From Bacteroidota bacterium (lineage in GTDB: Bacteria > Bacteroidota > Bacteroidia > Chitinophagales > Chitinophagaceae): DNA of 15,659 nucleotides. Position 1 is the first letter of the stretch, and each line of letters begins with the position of its first letter. Made by a program: the position numbers and the translations under genes. Shown here piece by piece: positions 1 through 7,181 of the stretch. Below the pieces are notes generated by a model. That model saw only the letters and a program-made list of their open reading frames with translations, was not told the DNA's origin and ran no database searches. The stretch is taken from positions 1 through 15,659 of the forward strand of contig JAEZCV010000045.1 in assembly GCA_023429985.1 (NCBI GenBank), written 5' to 3'.

Positions 1-50
1 TTAATAGCCAGGAAAGCAGCAAAAAATAAAACAATAGCTGATTTCATCAT
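1..50 (-). CDS. Start of a secreted protein, cut by the window edge
   Basis: Only the first 16 codons are visible, reading MMKSAIVLFFAAFLAI on the minus strand. A lysine followed by a run of hydrophobic residues is the beginning of a Sec signal peptide, so the product is probably exported. Either of the two adjacent ATG codons (48-50 or 45-47) could be the start. It lies 56 bases downstream of the PstS-like gene on the same strand with no visible terminator between, so it is probably the next gene of the same transcript. In related Bacteroidota a TPR-repeat protein often follows such a PstS-like gene, but nothing in these 16 residues can confirm that. Confidence 0.6.
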   Translation of the reverse strand, partial: MMKSAIVLFFAAFLAI

Positions 51-106
51 GTTCGTTCTTTTTTTTTAAGATTATAAATTATCGGCTTACGTTTACTGTT
101 TAGTTG

Positions 107-1024
107 TTAATATTCTTCTTCAAGTTCAGCACTTCTTATATATGAAGGCCATTTAACGGGCTGAAGATAAGCCCTTCGAAAAATTAATTGGCCTCTCTGG
201 CTCTGTAAAAAATAGCCAAAGGCTTTTCCCAGGCCCTGGTGCTTTTCTTTCACCACGTAAATCAGGTCACGAATTAAAGGATAACTTCCGGTGTAAATCA
301 ACATTTGAACCGGTTTAACATAAAACCCGGCACTATCTGTACTTTCCAGGCGGGCAATGCGGATTTTGTTCATAAAAGATTTTTGAGTTGAGTCTTCCTG
401 ATTTCCCACCCAGCTTACTCCCACAAATCCCACCGCATTTTTTACTTTAGAAACGTATTCAACCACCCCCTGTGTAGAAGGAGCAGCTGTAACATTTGAT
501 CCCAGGCTTTGTCCGTTTAATACTGAATCCAGCATAAATCGCACCGTACTGGTGGCGGACAAACCATCGAATACGGGAATTAAATCTTTTTTTAGCTTTC
601 CTATTATCAAATCCTTAATTTCCTGAACAGTAAAAAAGGAATCCCTGGCCTGGGGATGCACGATCACAGCAATAGCATCGCGGGCAACGGTAAACATTTG
701 GGGCCCCACTCCGGTAGAATCCAAGATTCCTGCTTTCTCGGAATTATTAAACCCGCGTGTTGCAATTACCATTCGGATGGTATCGTTATAAAGATCCATG
801 AGGCACTCCGCTTCCGGTTTATAGTGAACAATAATTTTTGTATCAGGAAAATCGGCCATATAAACCCTTATATGCTCATCAATCACTGGTTTAAATGTTT
901 CATCGCAACTAATATGAATCGTTCCTGAATGAAAACTGTCTGGCGGCCCATCTTCCTGACCACCACAGCCAGGCAGCATTAAGAGCAGCACAAGGGAAAA
1001 TACAAAAACAACAATTTCCCTCAT
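107..1024 (-). CDS. PstS-like substrate-binding lipoprotein
   Basis: This 305-residue protein resembles the phosphate-binding PstS/PBP-like family. Residues 1-20 form a lipoprotein signal ending in the lipobox LPGC, with Cys20 as the predicted lipidated residue. The mature part has the family layout: an opening strand segment (TIHISCDETFKP), a middle with RDAIAVIVHP followed by a TVQEIKDLIIGK-type segment, SATSTVRFML, and a STQGVVEYVSKVKNAVGFVG segment, which in PstS helps build the anion site. It begins on an ATGA overlap with the upstream small membrane protein gene, so the two are translationally linked. No Pst permease or ATPase genes are nearby; the neighbour is a TonB protein. It may bind phosphate or another oxyanion at the membrane, or act as a sensor or accessory of the TonB machinery. 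The family is clear; the ligand is inferred. Confidence 0.85.
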   Translation of the reverse strand: MREIVVFVFSLVLLLMLPGCGGQEDGPPDSFHSGTIHISCDETFKPVIDEHIRVYMADFPDTKIIVHYKPEAECLMDLYNDTIRMVIATRGFNNSEKAGILDSTGVGPQMFTVARDAIAVIVHPQARDSFFTVQEIKDLIIGKLKKDLIPVFDGLSATSTVRFMLDSVLNGQSLGSNVTAAPSTQGVVEYVSKVKNAVGFVGVSWVGNQEDSTQKSFMNKIRIARLESTDSAGFYVKPVQMLIYTGSYPLIRDLIYVVKEKHQGLGKAFGYFLQSQRGQLIFRRAYLQPVKWPSYIRSAELEEEY

Positions 1025-1263
1025 TTATAATATTGCTTTTTGTACCCCCTGTAAATTCTCCAGCCACCATAAGAAAGCAATAAAATTCCTAAAATGATGT
1101 CGAGCACAGGAGAAGGTTCTCTTTGAAAAACATTAATGTCTAACAAATTATACAGGAGAAAATATAATCCCAGTAATATAAACAGGCAGCCCATCACAAT
1201 ATCCATTACAGACCTTATGCCTGAAACCTTTCTTCTTTGTCTTTCCTGGAATTCTTCAATCAT
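1021..1263 (-). CDS. Small two-helix membrane protein of unknown function
   Basis: From the ATG at 1263 this gives 80 residues (MIEEFQERQRRKVSGIRS...). An upstream in-frame ATG at 1308 would run into the end of the TonB gene and add 15 residues of no obvious function, so the shorter start is preferred. A charged, Arg-rich N-terminus of about 18 residues is followed by two hydrophobic helices (about residues 19-40 and 53-70) and a Lys/Tyr-rich tail (YRGYKKQYYK). The positive charge at both ends suggests that both termini are cytoplasmic. The stop codon overlaps the PstS-like start as ATGA, and the TonB stop lies 34 bases upstream. Position alone suggests a role with the TonB/PstS pair; I recognise no family. 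Confidence 0.75.
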   Translation of the reverse strand: MIEEFQERQRRKVSGIRSVMDIVMGCLFILLGLYFLLYNLLDINVFQREPSPVLDIILGILLLSYGGWRIYRGYKKQYYK

Positions 1264-1297
1264 TATCTTATTTTGGGAGGAGCAATTTAAAACTTTT

Positions 1298-2110
1298 TTA
1301 TTGTTCAATTCCTACAAAACTTACAGGCTGCGTGAAAGTTACCGGAACAGCCAGTCCATTTTGAACAGCAGGCTTCCACTTAGGCATTTTTTTTAACACA
1401 CGTAATACTTCCCGGTCAAATGCAGTGCCCCCGGATTTTTCAATATTAAATCCGGTTACAGAACCATCTATATCAACTAGAAATTTCACTATCACAGTTT
1501 TAACTTCGCCAGGAAACATTTCGAAAGGAACTACGAGATTCTCTGCAAGGAATTTTTTCCAGGCTTCCAAACCTCCCGGAAATTGAGGCTGGATCTCCGC
1601 TTTAATAAACTGAACAGGTTCACTTTCATTTATTGAATTTGAAATGGGTGCCAAAGAACCCACAGCGGGGGTTAGGGATTGCATAAACCTGTTTGAAATA
1701 TTTTCAGAATTTGTATTGGAAATTGCCCGGTATTCAATTTCTCTAATGGTAAGAAGTTGCGATTCAGGCTCAACATGCTGTACCAATTGAATGTTATTAA
1801 AATTGGCTGTTGCGGTGTTTTGCGGCTGCGGTGGCGGAGAAGGAGTCCGTGGTATTTCCGGCAAAACATGCGGAAGATCAACCTGAGTAAGTTTCAATTC
1901 ACGATGGGCTTTCGTTGGAAGGGAAGATTTAAAAACTTCACCCGGTTGCAGGATTAATAAAACAATTATGAAGGATGAAATAGAAAAAATTAAAGAAAAA
2001 CTTAACCTTGAATTGTAATGCCTTCTCAAGGTATATGCACCATAAGATTTATTTCGGTGCTCGAACAATATGTCAAGCATATCGGCCCGGAGAATTTGTT
2101 CGCTGGTCAT
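1298..2110 (-). CDS. TonB-family energy transducer
   Basis: This 270-residue periplasm-spanning protein should pass proton-motive energy from an ExbB/ExbD motor to outer-membrane receptors. The start at 2110 (MTSEQILRADMLDILFEHRN) matches the usual Bacteroidota form; an in-frame ATG at 2152 would add 14 residues. Order of parts: a cytoplasmic segment with NKSYGAYTLRRHYN, one membrane helix (about residues 36-54), a short proline-rich stretch (about 80-97, with PRTPSPPPQPQ), a linker of about 75 residues, and a TonB C-terminal domain (about 175-266) containing PQFPGG, VKFLVDIDGSVTGF and MPKWKPAVQNG. The proline-rich part is short compared with proteobacterial TonB, as is common in this phylum. 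It heads a minus-strand group with a two-helix protein and a PstS-like lipoprotein. ExbB/ExbD genes are not in the window, so its motor must be encoded elsewhere. Confidence 0.92.
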   Translation of the reverse strand: MTSEQILRADMLDILFEHRNKSYGAYTLRRHYNSRLSFSLIFSISSFIIVLLILQPGEVFKSSLPTKAHRELKLTQVDLPHVLPEIPRTPSPPPQPQNTATANFNNIQLVQHVEPESQLLTIREIEYRAISNTNSENISNRFMQSLTPAVGSLAPISNSINESEPVQFIKAEIQPQFPGGLEAWKKFLAENLVVPFEMFPGEVKTVIVKFLVDIDGSVTGFNIEKSGGTAFDREVLRVLKKMPKWKPAVQNGLAVPVTFTQPVSFVGIEQ

Positions 2111-2201
2111 GGTTTTGATTTTTAATGGGATGTTGAATGGAGGATAATCCATAGAAACAGCAAGAAATTATTAAAATCACGGCTGTATTACGCAATGATT
2201 T

Positions 2202-2209
2202 TAAATTTG
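2202..2209 (+). promoter_or_regulatory. Possible -7 promoter element for the phosphatase gene
   Basis: TAAATTTG matches the Bacteroidota -7 consensus TAnnTTTG exactly and sits 17 bases before the ATG at 2227, which would give a leader of roughly 10-13 bases. I see no convincing TTG at the -33 position, so the call rests on the -7 match and its location in the divergent intergenic gap. Confidence 0.45.
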
Positions 2210-2226
2210 CGGCCTTAATTCTATAT

Positions 2227-2697
2227 ATGAAAATATTAATGGTTTGCCTGGGAAATATTTGCAGAAGTCCATTGGCTGAAGGAATTCTTCGTACTAAAAC
2301 CAAAGAGGCAGGGCTGGAGTGGATAGTGGATAGTGCAGGTACAAATAATTATCATATTGGCGAACCTCCACATCATTTATCGCAAAAGGTTGCAAGGCTT
2401 AATGGGGTTGATATTTGTGAACAGCGAGCAAGGAAATTTGTTTTGGATGATTTTCAAAAATTTGATTTGATCTATGCAATGGCGGAAGATGTTTTAGAGG
2501 ATATGAAGAAAATTGCAGGCAAAGCATATGATGCAGAAAAGGCCATGTTATTTTTAAATGAATTATACCCGGGAAAAAATATGTCGGTTCCCGATCCATG
2601 GTACGGAACGGAGCCCGGCTACCATGAGGTGTATGATCTTATTGATAAAACCTGTGAAGTTATCATTAACAAGTATGGCTCTTTACGTATAAAATAA
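2227..2697 (+). CDS. Low-molecular-weight protein-tyrosine phosphatase
   Basis: This 156-residue cytosolic enzyme hydrolyses phosphotyrosine through a cysteinyl-phosphate intermediate. The P-loop C-x5-R-S is at residues 7-14 (CLGNICRS), with Cys7 as nucleophile and Arg13 binding phosphate; the second cysteine, Cys12, is typical of the family and can protect the nucleophile by disulfide formation. The general-acid loop DPWYG is at 123-127 (Asp123). SAGT at 36-39 is another family signature. The length is normal. Arsenate reductases share the fold, but the DPWYG loop and the P-loop sequence favour the phosphatase. It precedes hisS by 25 bases and may be cotranscribed with it. There are no exopolysaccharide or tyrosine-kinase genes nearby, so the substrate is unknown. 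Confidence 0.93.
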   Translation: MKILMVCLGNICRSPLAEGILRTKTKEAGLEWIVDSAGTNNYHIGEPPHHLSQKVARLNGVDICEQRARKFVLDDFQKFDLIYAMAEDVLEDMKKIAGKAYDAEKAMLFLNELYPGKNMSVPDPWYGTEPGYHEVYDLIDKTCEVIINKYGSLRIK

Positions 2698-2709
2698 TTT
2701 CTCTTCATC

Positions 2710-2717
2710 TACCTTTA
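2710..2717 (+). promoter_or_regulatory. Weak -7-like element directly before hisS
   Basis: TACCTTTA matches TAnnTTTG except for the final base and lies 5 bases before the hisS ATG at 2723. If used, the mRNA would start at or next to the ATG. No -33 TTG is visible at the expected distance. This may be chance. Confidence 0.25.
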
Positions 2718-2722
2718 CCTAA

Positions 2723-4138
2723 ATGGCAACAGAAAAGGATTCAAGTAAAAAGCAGGGAACAAAACCTTCGCTGCCACAGGGCACACGTGATTTTGGGCCG
2801 GAGACCGTAAAGAAACGGCAATATATTTTTCAAACCATCCGCCACGTATTTGAGTTATATGGATTTGAACCACTGGAAACGCCTGCCATGGAAAATCTTG
2901 AAACTTTAATGGGAAAATATGGCGAAGAAGGTGATAAACTTATTTTTAAGATTCTTAATAATGGTTTAGACAATCCGGATAAAGAATTTCAAACAAGAGA
3001 TGCTTTTGAAAAACTTTTGAAAGGGAAGAATGTAAAAGAACTTACGGAACGTGCTTTAAAGTATGACCTTACCATTCCATTTGCCAGGTTTATAGCCATG
3101 AACCATGGAAAACTGAATTTTCCATTTAAGCGTTATCAAATACAACCGGTATGGAGAGCCGACAGGCCGCAGCGCGGACGTTACCGGGAATTTTATCAAT
3201 GTGATGCAGATGTTGCAGGCAGTAATTCGCTTTTGAATGAATCTGATTTTATACATATCTATAAAGATGTTTTTTCAAAACTTGGAATAAAAGGGATTTC
3301 AATCAGGATCAATTCACGTAAAATTTTATCGGCGCTTGCAGAGCAGTGCGGTGGCATGGATCAATTGATAAATATTACCGTTGCCATTGATAAACTGGAT
3401 AAAATAGGGATAGAAAAAGTTAAGGAAGAATTATTTCAAAGAGGATTGAACGCAGAACAAGTTCAGAAAATTGAAAAATATCTTGCCATATCAGGTACCA
3501 ATGAGGAAAAACTTTCAGCTATTAAATCATTGATTAGCCAGGAAACCGGTATAGCGGGAATTCATGAATTAGAAAACCTGTTAGTTTTAAGTGGTACGTC
3601 ATCAACTGATGAAAATATAAATGTTGAAATTGACTTTACCCTTGCAAGGGGATTAAATTATTATACCGGGATCATTTTTGAAGTAAGGCCGCCAGAGCAG
3701 GTGAAAATGGGTTCTATTGGCGGAGGAGGCAGGTATGATGATTTAACCGGAAGTTTTGGAGTGCCTGGAATACCCGGTGCAGGTATTTCATTTGGAGTGG
3801 ACAGGATTTATGATGTAATGGAGGAACTTAAATTATTTCCTGACAGTGTTGGAGAAGGAACTAAGGTTTTGTTTTTTAACATGGGTGAAAAAGAAAGTGA
3901 GAAGGCAATGGAATTGATTTCGGAATTAAGAAAGAATGGAATTGCTTCTGAAATATTTCATGAAGCTTTAAAATTTGACAAGCAGTTCAAATATGCCGAA
4001 AAGAAAAATATTCCTTATATAATCATCATAGGAAGTTCGGAACTGGAAGAGCGGGTTTGTAACATAAAGAATCTTAAGACAGGCAGGCAGGAAAAAATCA
4101 GTTTCGAAATGCTTGTAAATTATTTTCTTACCGCTTAA
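2723..4138 (+). CDS. hisS: Histidine--tRNA ligase
   Basis: A class II aminoacyl-tRNA synthetase of 471 residues that charges tRNA-His in the cytosol. LPQGTRDFGPE at 17-27 is the N-terminal signature. The motif 1 region lies around 46-62 (YGFEPLETPAMENLETL). DLTIPFARFIA is at 115-125. Motif 2, RYREFYQCDADV at 153-164, holds the catalytic arginine region. The histidine-specific signature ARGLNYYTG is at 308-316, SIGGGGRYDDL at 331-341, and motif 3, with GISFGVDR ending at Arg361, follows. The anticodon-binding domain occupies about 380-468. A Lys/Ser-rich start of about 15 residues is an unimportant extension. The gene ends 11 bases inside the convergent lipoprotein gene, so no separate terminator can fit between them. 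All key motifs are intact. Confidence 0.97.
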   Translation: MATEKDSSKKQGTKPSLPQGTRDFGPETVKKRQYIFQTIRHVFELYGFEPLETPAMENLETLMGKYGEEGDKLIFKILNNGLDNPDKEFQTRDAFEKLLKGKNVKELTERALKYDLTIPFARFIAMNHGKLNFPFKRYQIQPVWRADRPQRGRYREFYQCDADVAGSNSLLNESDFIHIYKDVFSKLGIKGISIRINSRKILSALAEQCGGMDQLINITVAIDKLDKIGIEKVKEELFQRGLNAEQVQKIEKYLAISGTNEEKLSAIKSLISQETGIAGIHELENLLVLSGTSSTDENINVEIDFTLARGLNYYTGIIFEVRPPEQVKMGSIGGGGRYDDLTGSFGVPGIPGAGISFGVDRIYDVMEELKLFPDSVGEGTKVLFFNMGEKESEKAMELISELRKNGIASEIFHEALKFDKQFKYAEKKNIPYIIIIGSSELEERVCNIKNLKTGRQEKISFEMLVNYFLTA

Positions 4139-4595
4139 TAATTTGTACCGGCCAGGCCACCAGTACATTTGTAGCAGAATCAAATTTATATTCATCATCG
4201 CTGTCAACAAAACGATAGCCCATCCAGAATCTGCCCTGCCTGACCTCACGGTAATAAAGCATGTTTTTGTCTATTCCCTTATAAATTATTGCTGGAGTAT
4301 GATGACTTTTGTGCGGTTGGTTTTCGGCGTAAGTTATGGGCTGCATATCCGCCGTTGAATCTTTCATATGAGAAAAATATAAAACCGAACCATCTTTATA
4401 AGAATAGGTTTGAACAGTATTTCCCCATTCATCAACAGAAGACCATTTTTTCTTAAACCCACGGGGAACAACAAAAGGAATGGAATAATTATTTCCTTCA
4501 TCATTAAAAATAAATTCCTGTTTGCGGTATGAATTTGTAATGAAGCAGGAAGGCAAAATGAGACCGGTAAAAACTATTATAAATATATAGCGCAT
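4128..4595 (-). CDS. Small lipoprotein of unknown function
   Basis: From the ATG at 4595 the product has 155 residues, beginning MRYIFIIVFTGLILPSC: a signal peptide ending in a lipobox with Cys17, so a membrane-anchored lipoprotein is expected. A longer in-frame start at 4634 would put 13 polar residues before the signal and is unlikely. The mature part is polar and rich in Tyr/Trp/Lys (IPFVVPRGFKKKW, YREVRQGRFWMGYRFVDSD), suggesting a small beta-rich domain; no known family is recognised. Its last 11 bases overlap the end of hisS on the other strand. It lies 111 bases downstream of the thiolase gene on the same strand, a gap in which no terminator is obvious. Confidence 0.8.
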   Translation of the reverse strand: MRYIFIIVFTGLILPSCFITNSYRKQEFIFNDEGNNYSIPFVVPRGFKKKWSSVDEWGNTVQTYSYKDGSVLYFSHMKDSTADMQPITYAENQPHKSHHTPAIIYKGIDKNMLYYREVRQGRFWMGYRFVDSDDEYKFDSATNVLVAWPVQIIKR

Positions 4596-4706
4596 GCAAT
4601 AATTGTTATCGGGTAAATCACAAGTAATCAACAATAAAAATTGAATTCATCAAGTACCTGATCACTGTGCAATAATTATACTAGGCGAATAATTTCACTT
4701 TTCCAG

Positions 4707-5903
4707 TTAAATATGTTCATAAATGATGGCCGCTCCCTGCCCTACTCCAACACACATTGTTGCCAGTCCATACTTTACACCTCTTCTCTTCATTTCATGC
4801 AACAGCGTTGTTGAAATTCTAACCCCGCTGCAGCCCAAAGGATGCCCCAAAGCAATGGAACCTCCATTTACATTTACAATTGAAGGATCCATACCAAGGT
4901 CCTTCATGCAGGCAAGGGCTTGGGAGGCAAAAGCTTCATTAAGTTCAACCAGGTCAATATCAGGCATGGTAAGGCTGGCTCGTTTTAAGGCTTTTTGAGT
5001 AGCAGGAACAGGACCTATACCCATTATTGCGGGATCAACACCTGCAACTGCCATGGAAATAATTTTTCCAATCGGTTGTAAACCATATTTTTTTACTGCA
5101 TCGGCACCGGCTAACAACATGGCTGCTGCACCATCATTTATTCCTGCCGCATTACCTGCAGTTACCGTTCCATCATTCGTAAAAGCGGGTTTAAGTGTTG
5201 CCAGTTTTTCCAGGGTAGTTTGCCGGGGATGTTCATCTTTATCAATAATACTCATTTGTCCTTTGCCTGCCATTACTTCAACCGGAACAATTTCGTGTGA
5301 CCATTTTCCTTCTTCAAGGGCAGCAAAATATTTTTGCTGGGATGAAAGCGCAAATTCGTCCTGCTGCTGGCGGGAAATATTCCATTGCTTAGCAACATTT
5401 TCCCCGGTTTCGCCCATACTAAATGGATAATGGAGGGATTTGAGTTTAGGATTTATAAAACGCCAGCCAAGAGTAGTATCAACTATTTCATTTGTACGTT
5501 GAAAGGGTGTTACAGATTTAGCCATAACAAAGGGGGCGCGGCTCATACTTTCCACACCACATGCTATGATCATTTCCGCATCATTGCACATAATTTGCCG
5601 GGCACCATCCATAATGGCCTGCAAACCAGAAGCACAAAGACGGTTAACGGTATTTCCGGGTATGGTTACCGGCAATCCAGCCAGCAAAGCCGCCATGCGT
5701 GCCACATTGCGGTTATCTTCTCCTGCCTGGTTGGCATCACCTGCAATTACATCTTCAATGGCGGAATGATCCACTGAAGGATTTCTTTTAAGCAGCTCCC
5801 TTATTACAAGGGCAAGCAAATCGTCGGGGCGAACAGAACTAAGGGCGCCACCATACTTACCTATTGGCGTCCTGACAGCATCTATAACAAATACTTCTTT
5901 CAT
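4707..5903 (-). CDS. Acetyl-CoA acyltransferase (3-oxoadipyl-CoA thiolase-like)
   Basis: This 398-residue thiolase cleaves a 3-oxoacyl-CoA with CoA to release acetyl-CoA. Catalytic residues are all present: nucleophile Cys90 in NRLCASG, NEAF in the C-terminal half, His354 in ALGHPLG and Cys384 in CVGVGQG. Several stretches recall PcaF/PaaJ 3-oxoadipyl-CoA thiolases: GDANQAGEDNRNVARMAALLAGLP near residue 55, VESMSRAPFVMAK, TLGWRFINP and MGIGPVPA. This suggests aromatic-compound or dicarboxyl-CoA breakdown, but a general fatty-acid FadA role cannot be excluded. No paa, pca or fad genes are adjacent, so the gene stands alone, divergent from rlmN across a 58-base gap to the longest rlmN frame. 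Start at ATG 5903 gives the normal N-terminus EVFVIDAVRTPIGK. Confidence 0.92.
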   Translation of the reverse strand: MKEVFVIDAVRTPIGKYGGALSSVRPDDLLALVIRELLKRNPSVDHSAIEDVIAGDANQAGEDNRNVARMAALLAGLPVTIPGNTVNRLCASGLQAIMDGARQIMCNDAEMIIACGVESMSRAPFVMAKSVTPFQRTNEIVDTTLGWRFINPKLKSLHYPFSMGETGENVAKQWNISRQQQDEFALSSQQKYFAALEEGKWSHEIVPVEVMAGKGQMSIIDKDEHPRQTTLEKLATLKPAFTNDGTVTAGNAAGINDGAAAMLLAGADAVKKYGLQPIGKIISMAVAGVDPAIMGIGPVPATQKALKRASLTMPDIDLVELNEAFASQALACMKDLGMDPSIVNVNGGSIALGHPLGCSGVRISTTLLHEMKRRGVKYGLATMCVGVGQGAAIIYEHI

Positions 5904-5994
5904 TTATTAATGCAGGTTAATGAGGTGTTTCAAGCTTCAATGTTAAAAGGGTTGCAAGATAATGTTTAGCTCAATACCTCTGAAAGCAAGGGTT

Positions 5995-6002
5995 TATCTT
6001 TG
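5995..6002 (+). promoter_or_regulatory. Probable -7 promoter element for rlmN
   Basis: TATCTTTG followed by CGCG is an exact match to the Bacteroidota -7 consensus TAnnTTTG and has its most common core (TATCTTTG). It lies 4 bases before an ATG at 6007 and 22 bases before an ATG at 6025, and it is inside the longest possible reading frame (ATG at 5962), which argues against that upstream start. No clear TTG is seen near -33. Confidence 0.55.
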
Positions 6003-6006
6003 CGCG

Positions 6007-7071
6007 ATGGTTGAAACAACCCAAATGACGCAAAAGATCAAAAACATCAGGCAATTATCCCTTCCGGAGCTGGAAGCTTATTTTATAAATAAAGGCGATA
6101 AAAAATTTCGTGCAAAGCAGGTATGGGAATGGTTATGGCAAAAACAGGCCCGTTCATTTGCCGATATGACCAATCTGAGTAAAGAATTAAGGCAGGGACT
6201 GGGTGACAATTTTTTCCTCCCGGCAATTGTGATAGATGAAACCCAGGTAAGTGCTGACGGCACCATAAAATCGAGGTTTAAAACCCATGAAGGTCATTTG
6301 TGCGAAGGAGTGCTTATTCCCACTGAAAACAGGCATACCGCCTGTGTATCGTCGCAGATTGGCTGTTCCTTAAGTTGCCGTTTTTGTGCCACAGGTTATA
6401 TTGAAAGAAAACGCAACCTTGATTTTGATGAGATCTATGATGAAGTAGTGCTGTTGAACCAGCAAAGTGAAAAAATGTATGGGAAAAAACTTTCCAATAT
6501 TGTTTTCATGGGCATGGGTGAACCGCTTTTAAACTATAAAAATGTACTTAAATCCATTGAAAGGATTACTTCGGAAGATGGTTTGGGAATGAGCCCGCGA
6601 CGTATTACCGTTTCAACTGCAGGTGTTGCAAAAATGATTAGGCAATTAGGTGATGATAAGGTTCGGTTTAAACTTGCTTTATCCTTACATGCGGCCAATG
6701 ATACCAAACGCAACGAAATCATGCCCATTAATGAAACCAATAATTTAAAAGCTATCATTGATGCCTTGAACCATTTTTACAGGATGACGAAGAACGAGAT
6801 CACCCTGGAATATATACTTTTTAAGGATTTTAATGACAGCAAGGCTGATGCCGATGAACTGATAAGAATTTACAGGCAGGTTCCTGCGGACCTGGTGAAT
6901 ATAATTGAATATAACCCTATTGAATTTGCCAGATTTGAAAAGCCCAGTGAAAAAAAGGTTGATGAATTTATGGCTTACCTGGAGCAAAACAAAGTAAATG
7001 CCCGTTTAAGACGCAGCCGGGGAAAGGACATTGACGCCGCTTGCGGGCAATTGGCAAATAAAGCAAAATGA
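6007..7071 (+). CDS. rlmN: 23S rRNA (A2503-C2)/tRNA (A37-C2) methyltransferase RlmN
   Basis: A radical-SAM enzyme that methylates C2 of A2503 in 23S rRNA and of A37 in some tRNAs. Numbered from the ATG at 6007 (354 residues), the iron-sulfur motif C-x3-C-x2-C is Cys120, Cys124 and Cys127 (GCSLSCRFC). The two cysteines of the methyl-transfer mechanism are Cys113 (ACVSSQIGC) and Cys346 (DAACGQL), matching Cys118 and Cys355 of the E. coli enzyme. GMGEPLLNY, which contacts SAM, is also present. Three in-frame ATGs exist: 5962, 6007 and 6025. A -7 promoter element at 5995-6002 lies inside the longest version; 6007 would make a leaderless mRNA, while 6025 (MTQKIKNIRQLS) would leave about 16 bases of leader and also fits the family N-terminus. 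The choice between 6007 and 6025 is open. Confidence 0.96.
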   Translation: MVETTQMTQKIKNIRQLSLPELEAYFINKGDKKFRAKQVWEWLWQKQARSFADMTNLSKELRQGLGDNFFLPAIVIDETQVSADGTIKSRFKTHEGHLCEGVLIPTENRHTACVSSQIGCSLSCRFCATGYIERKRNLDFDEIYDEVVLLNQQSEKMYGKKLSNIVFMGMGEPLLNYKNVLKSIERITSEDGLGMSPRRITVSTAGVAKMIRQLGDDKVRFKLALSLHAANDTKRNEIMPINETNNLKAIIDALNHFYRMTKNEITLEYILFKDFNDSKADADELIRIYRQVPADLVNIIEYNPIEFARFEKPSEKKVDEFMAYLEQNKVNARLRRSRGKDIDAACGQLANKAK

Positions 7072-7181
7072 GTTCATAAAAATTATTAACCCAAATTAAC
7101 CTGGAAATTTCTGCCTTCGATTAAACCTGCCGCTTAAGTGACTGTCTAGAGTACCAATCTTTTTAAAACAGAAAAAATATT
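7072..7181. other. Intergenic gap between rlmN and the Spy-like gene
   Basis: These 110 bases contain no recognisable terminator after rlmN and no clear TAnnTTTG element before the next gene. The hexamer TTAACC occurs twice close together near 7085-7100. The promoter of the following gene may be of a different sigma class, or the gene may be read through from rlmN. Confidence 0.4.

Noticed and set aside
1264..1308. N-terminal extension of the two-helix protein overlapping the TonB gene
   Set aside because: The extra 15 residues are polar and partly within TonB coding sequence; the ATG at 1263 gives a normal membrane protein start.
2111..2226. Promoter for the TonB group on the minus strand
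   Set aside because: A promoter is expected here, but no TAnnTTTG match was found on the minus strand in this gap, so none is listed.
4596..4706. Possible terminator or small gene between the thiolase and the lipoprotein
   Set aside because: No stem of useful length followed by T residues and no open frame with coding character was found in these 111 bases.
5053..5777. Open frames of 125 and 130 codons on the plus strand inside the thiolase gene
   Set aside because: They are antisense to a complete thiolase with all catalytic motifs and show no recognisable protein features.
5962..6006. Upstream part of the longest rlmN frame (start at 5962)
   Set aside because: It contains the -7 promoter element at 5995-6002 and encodes residues (FSSIPLKARVYLC) not typical of RlmN N-termini; a later ATG is preferred.
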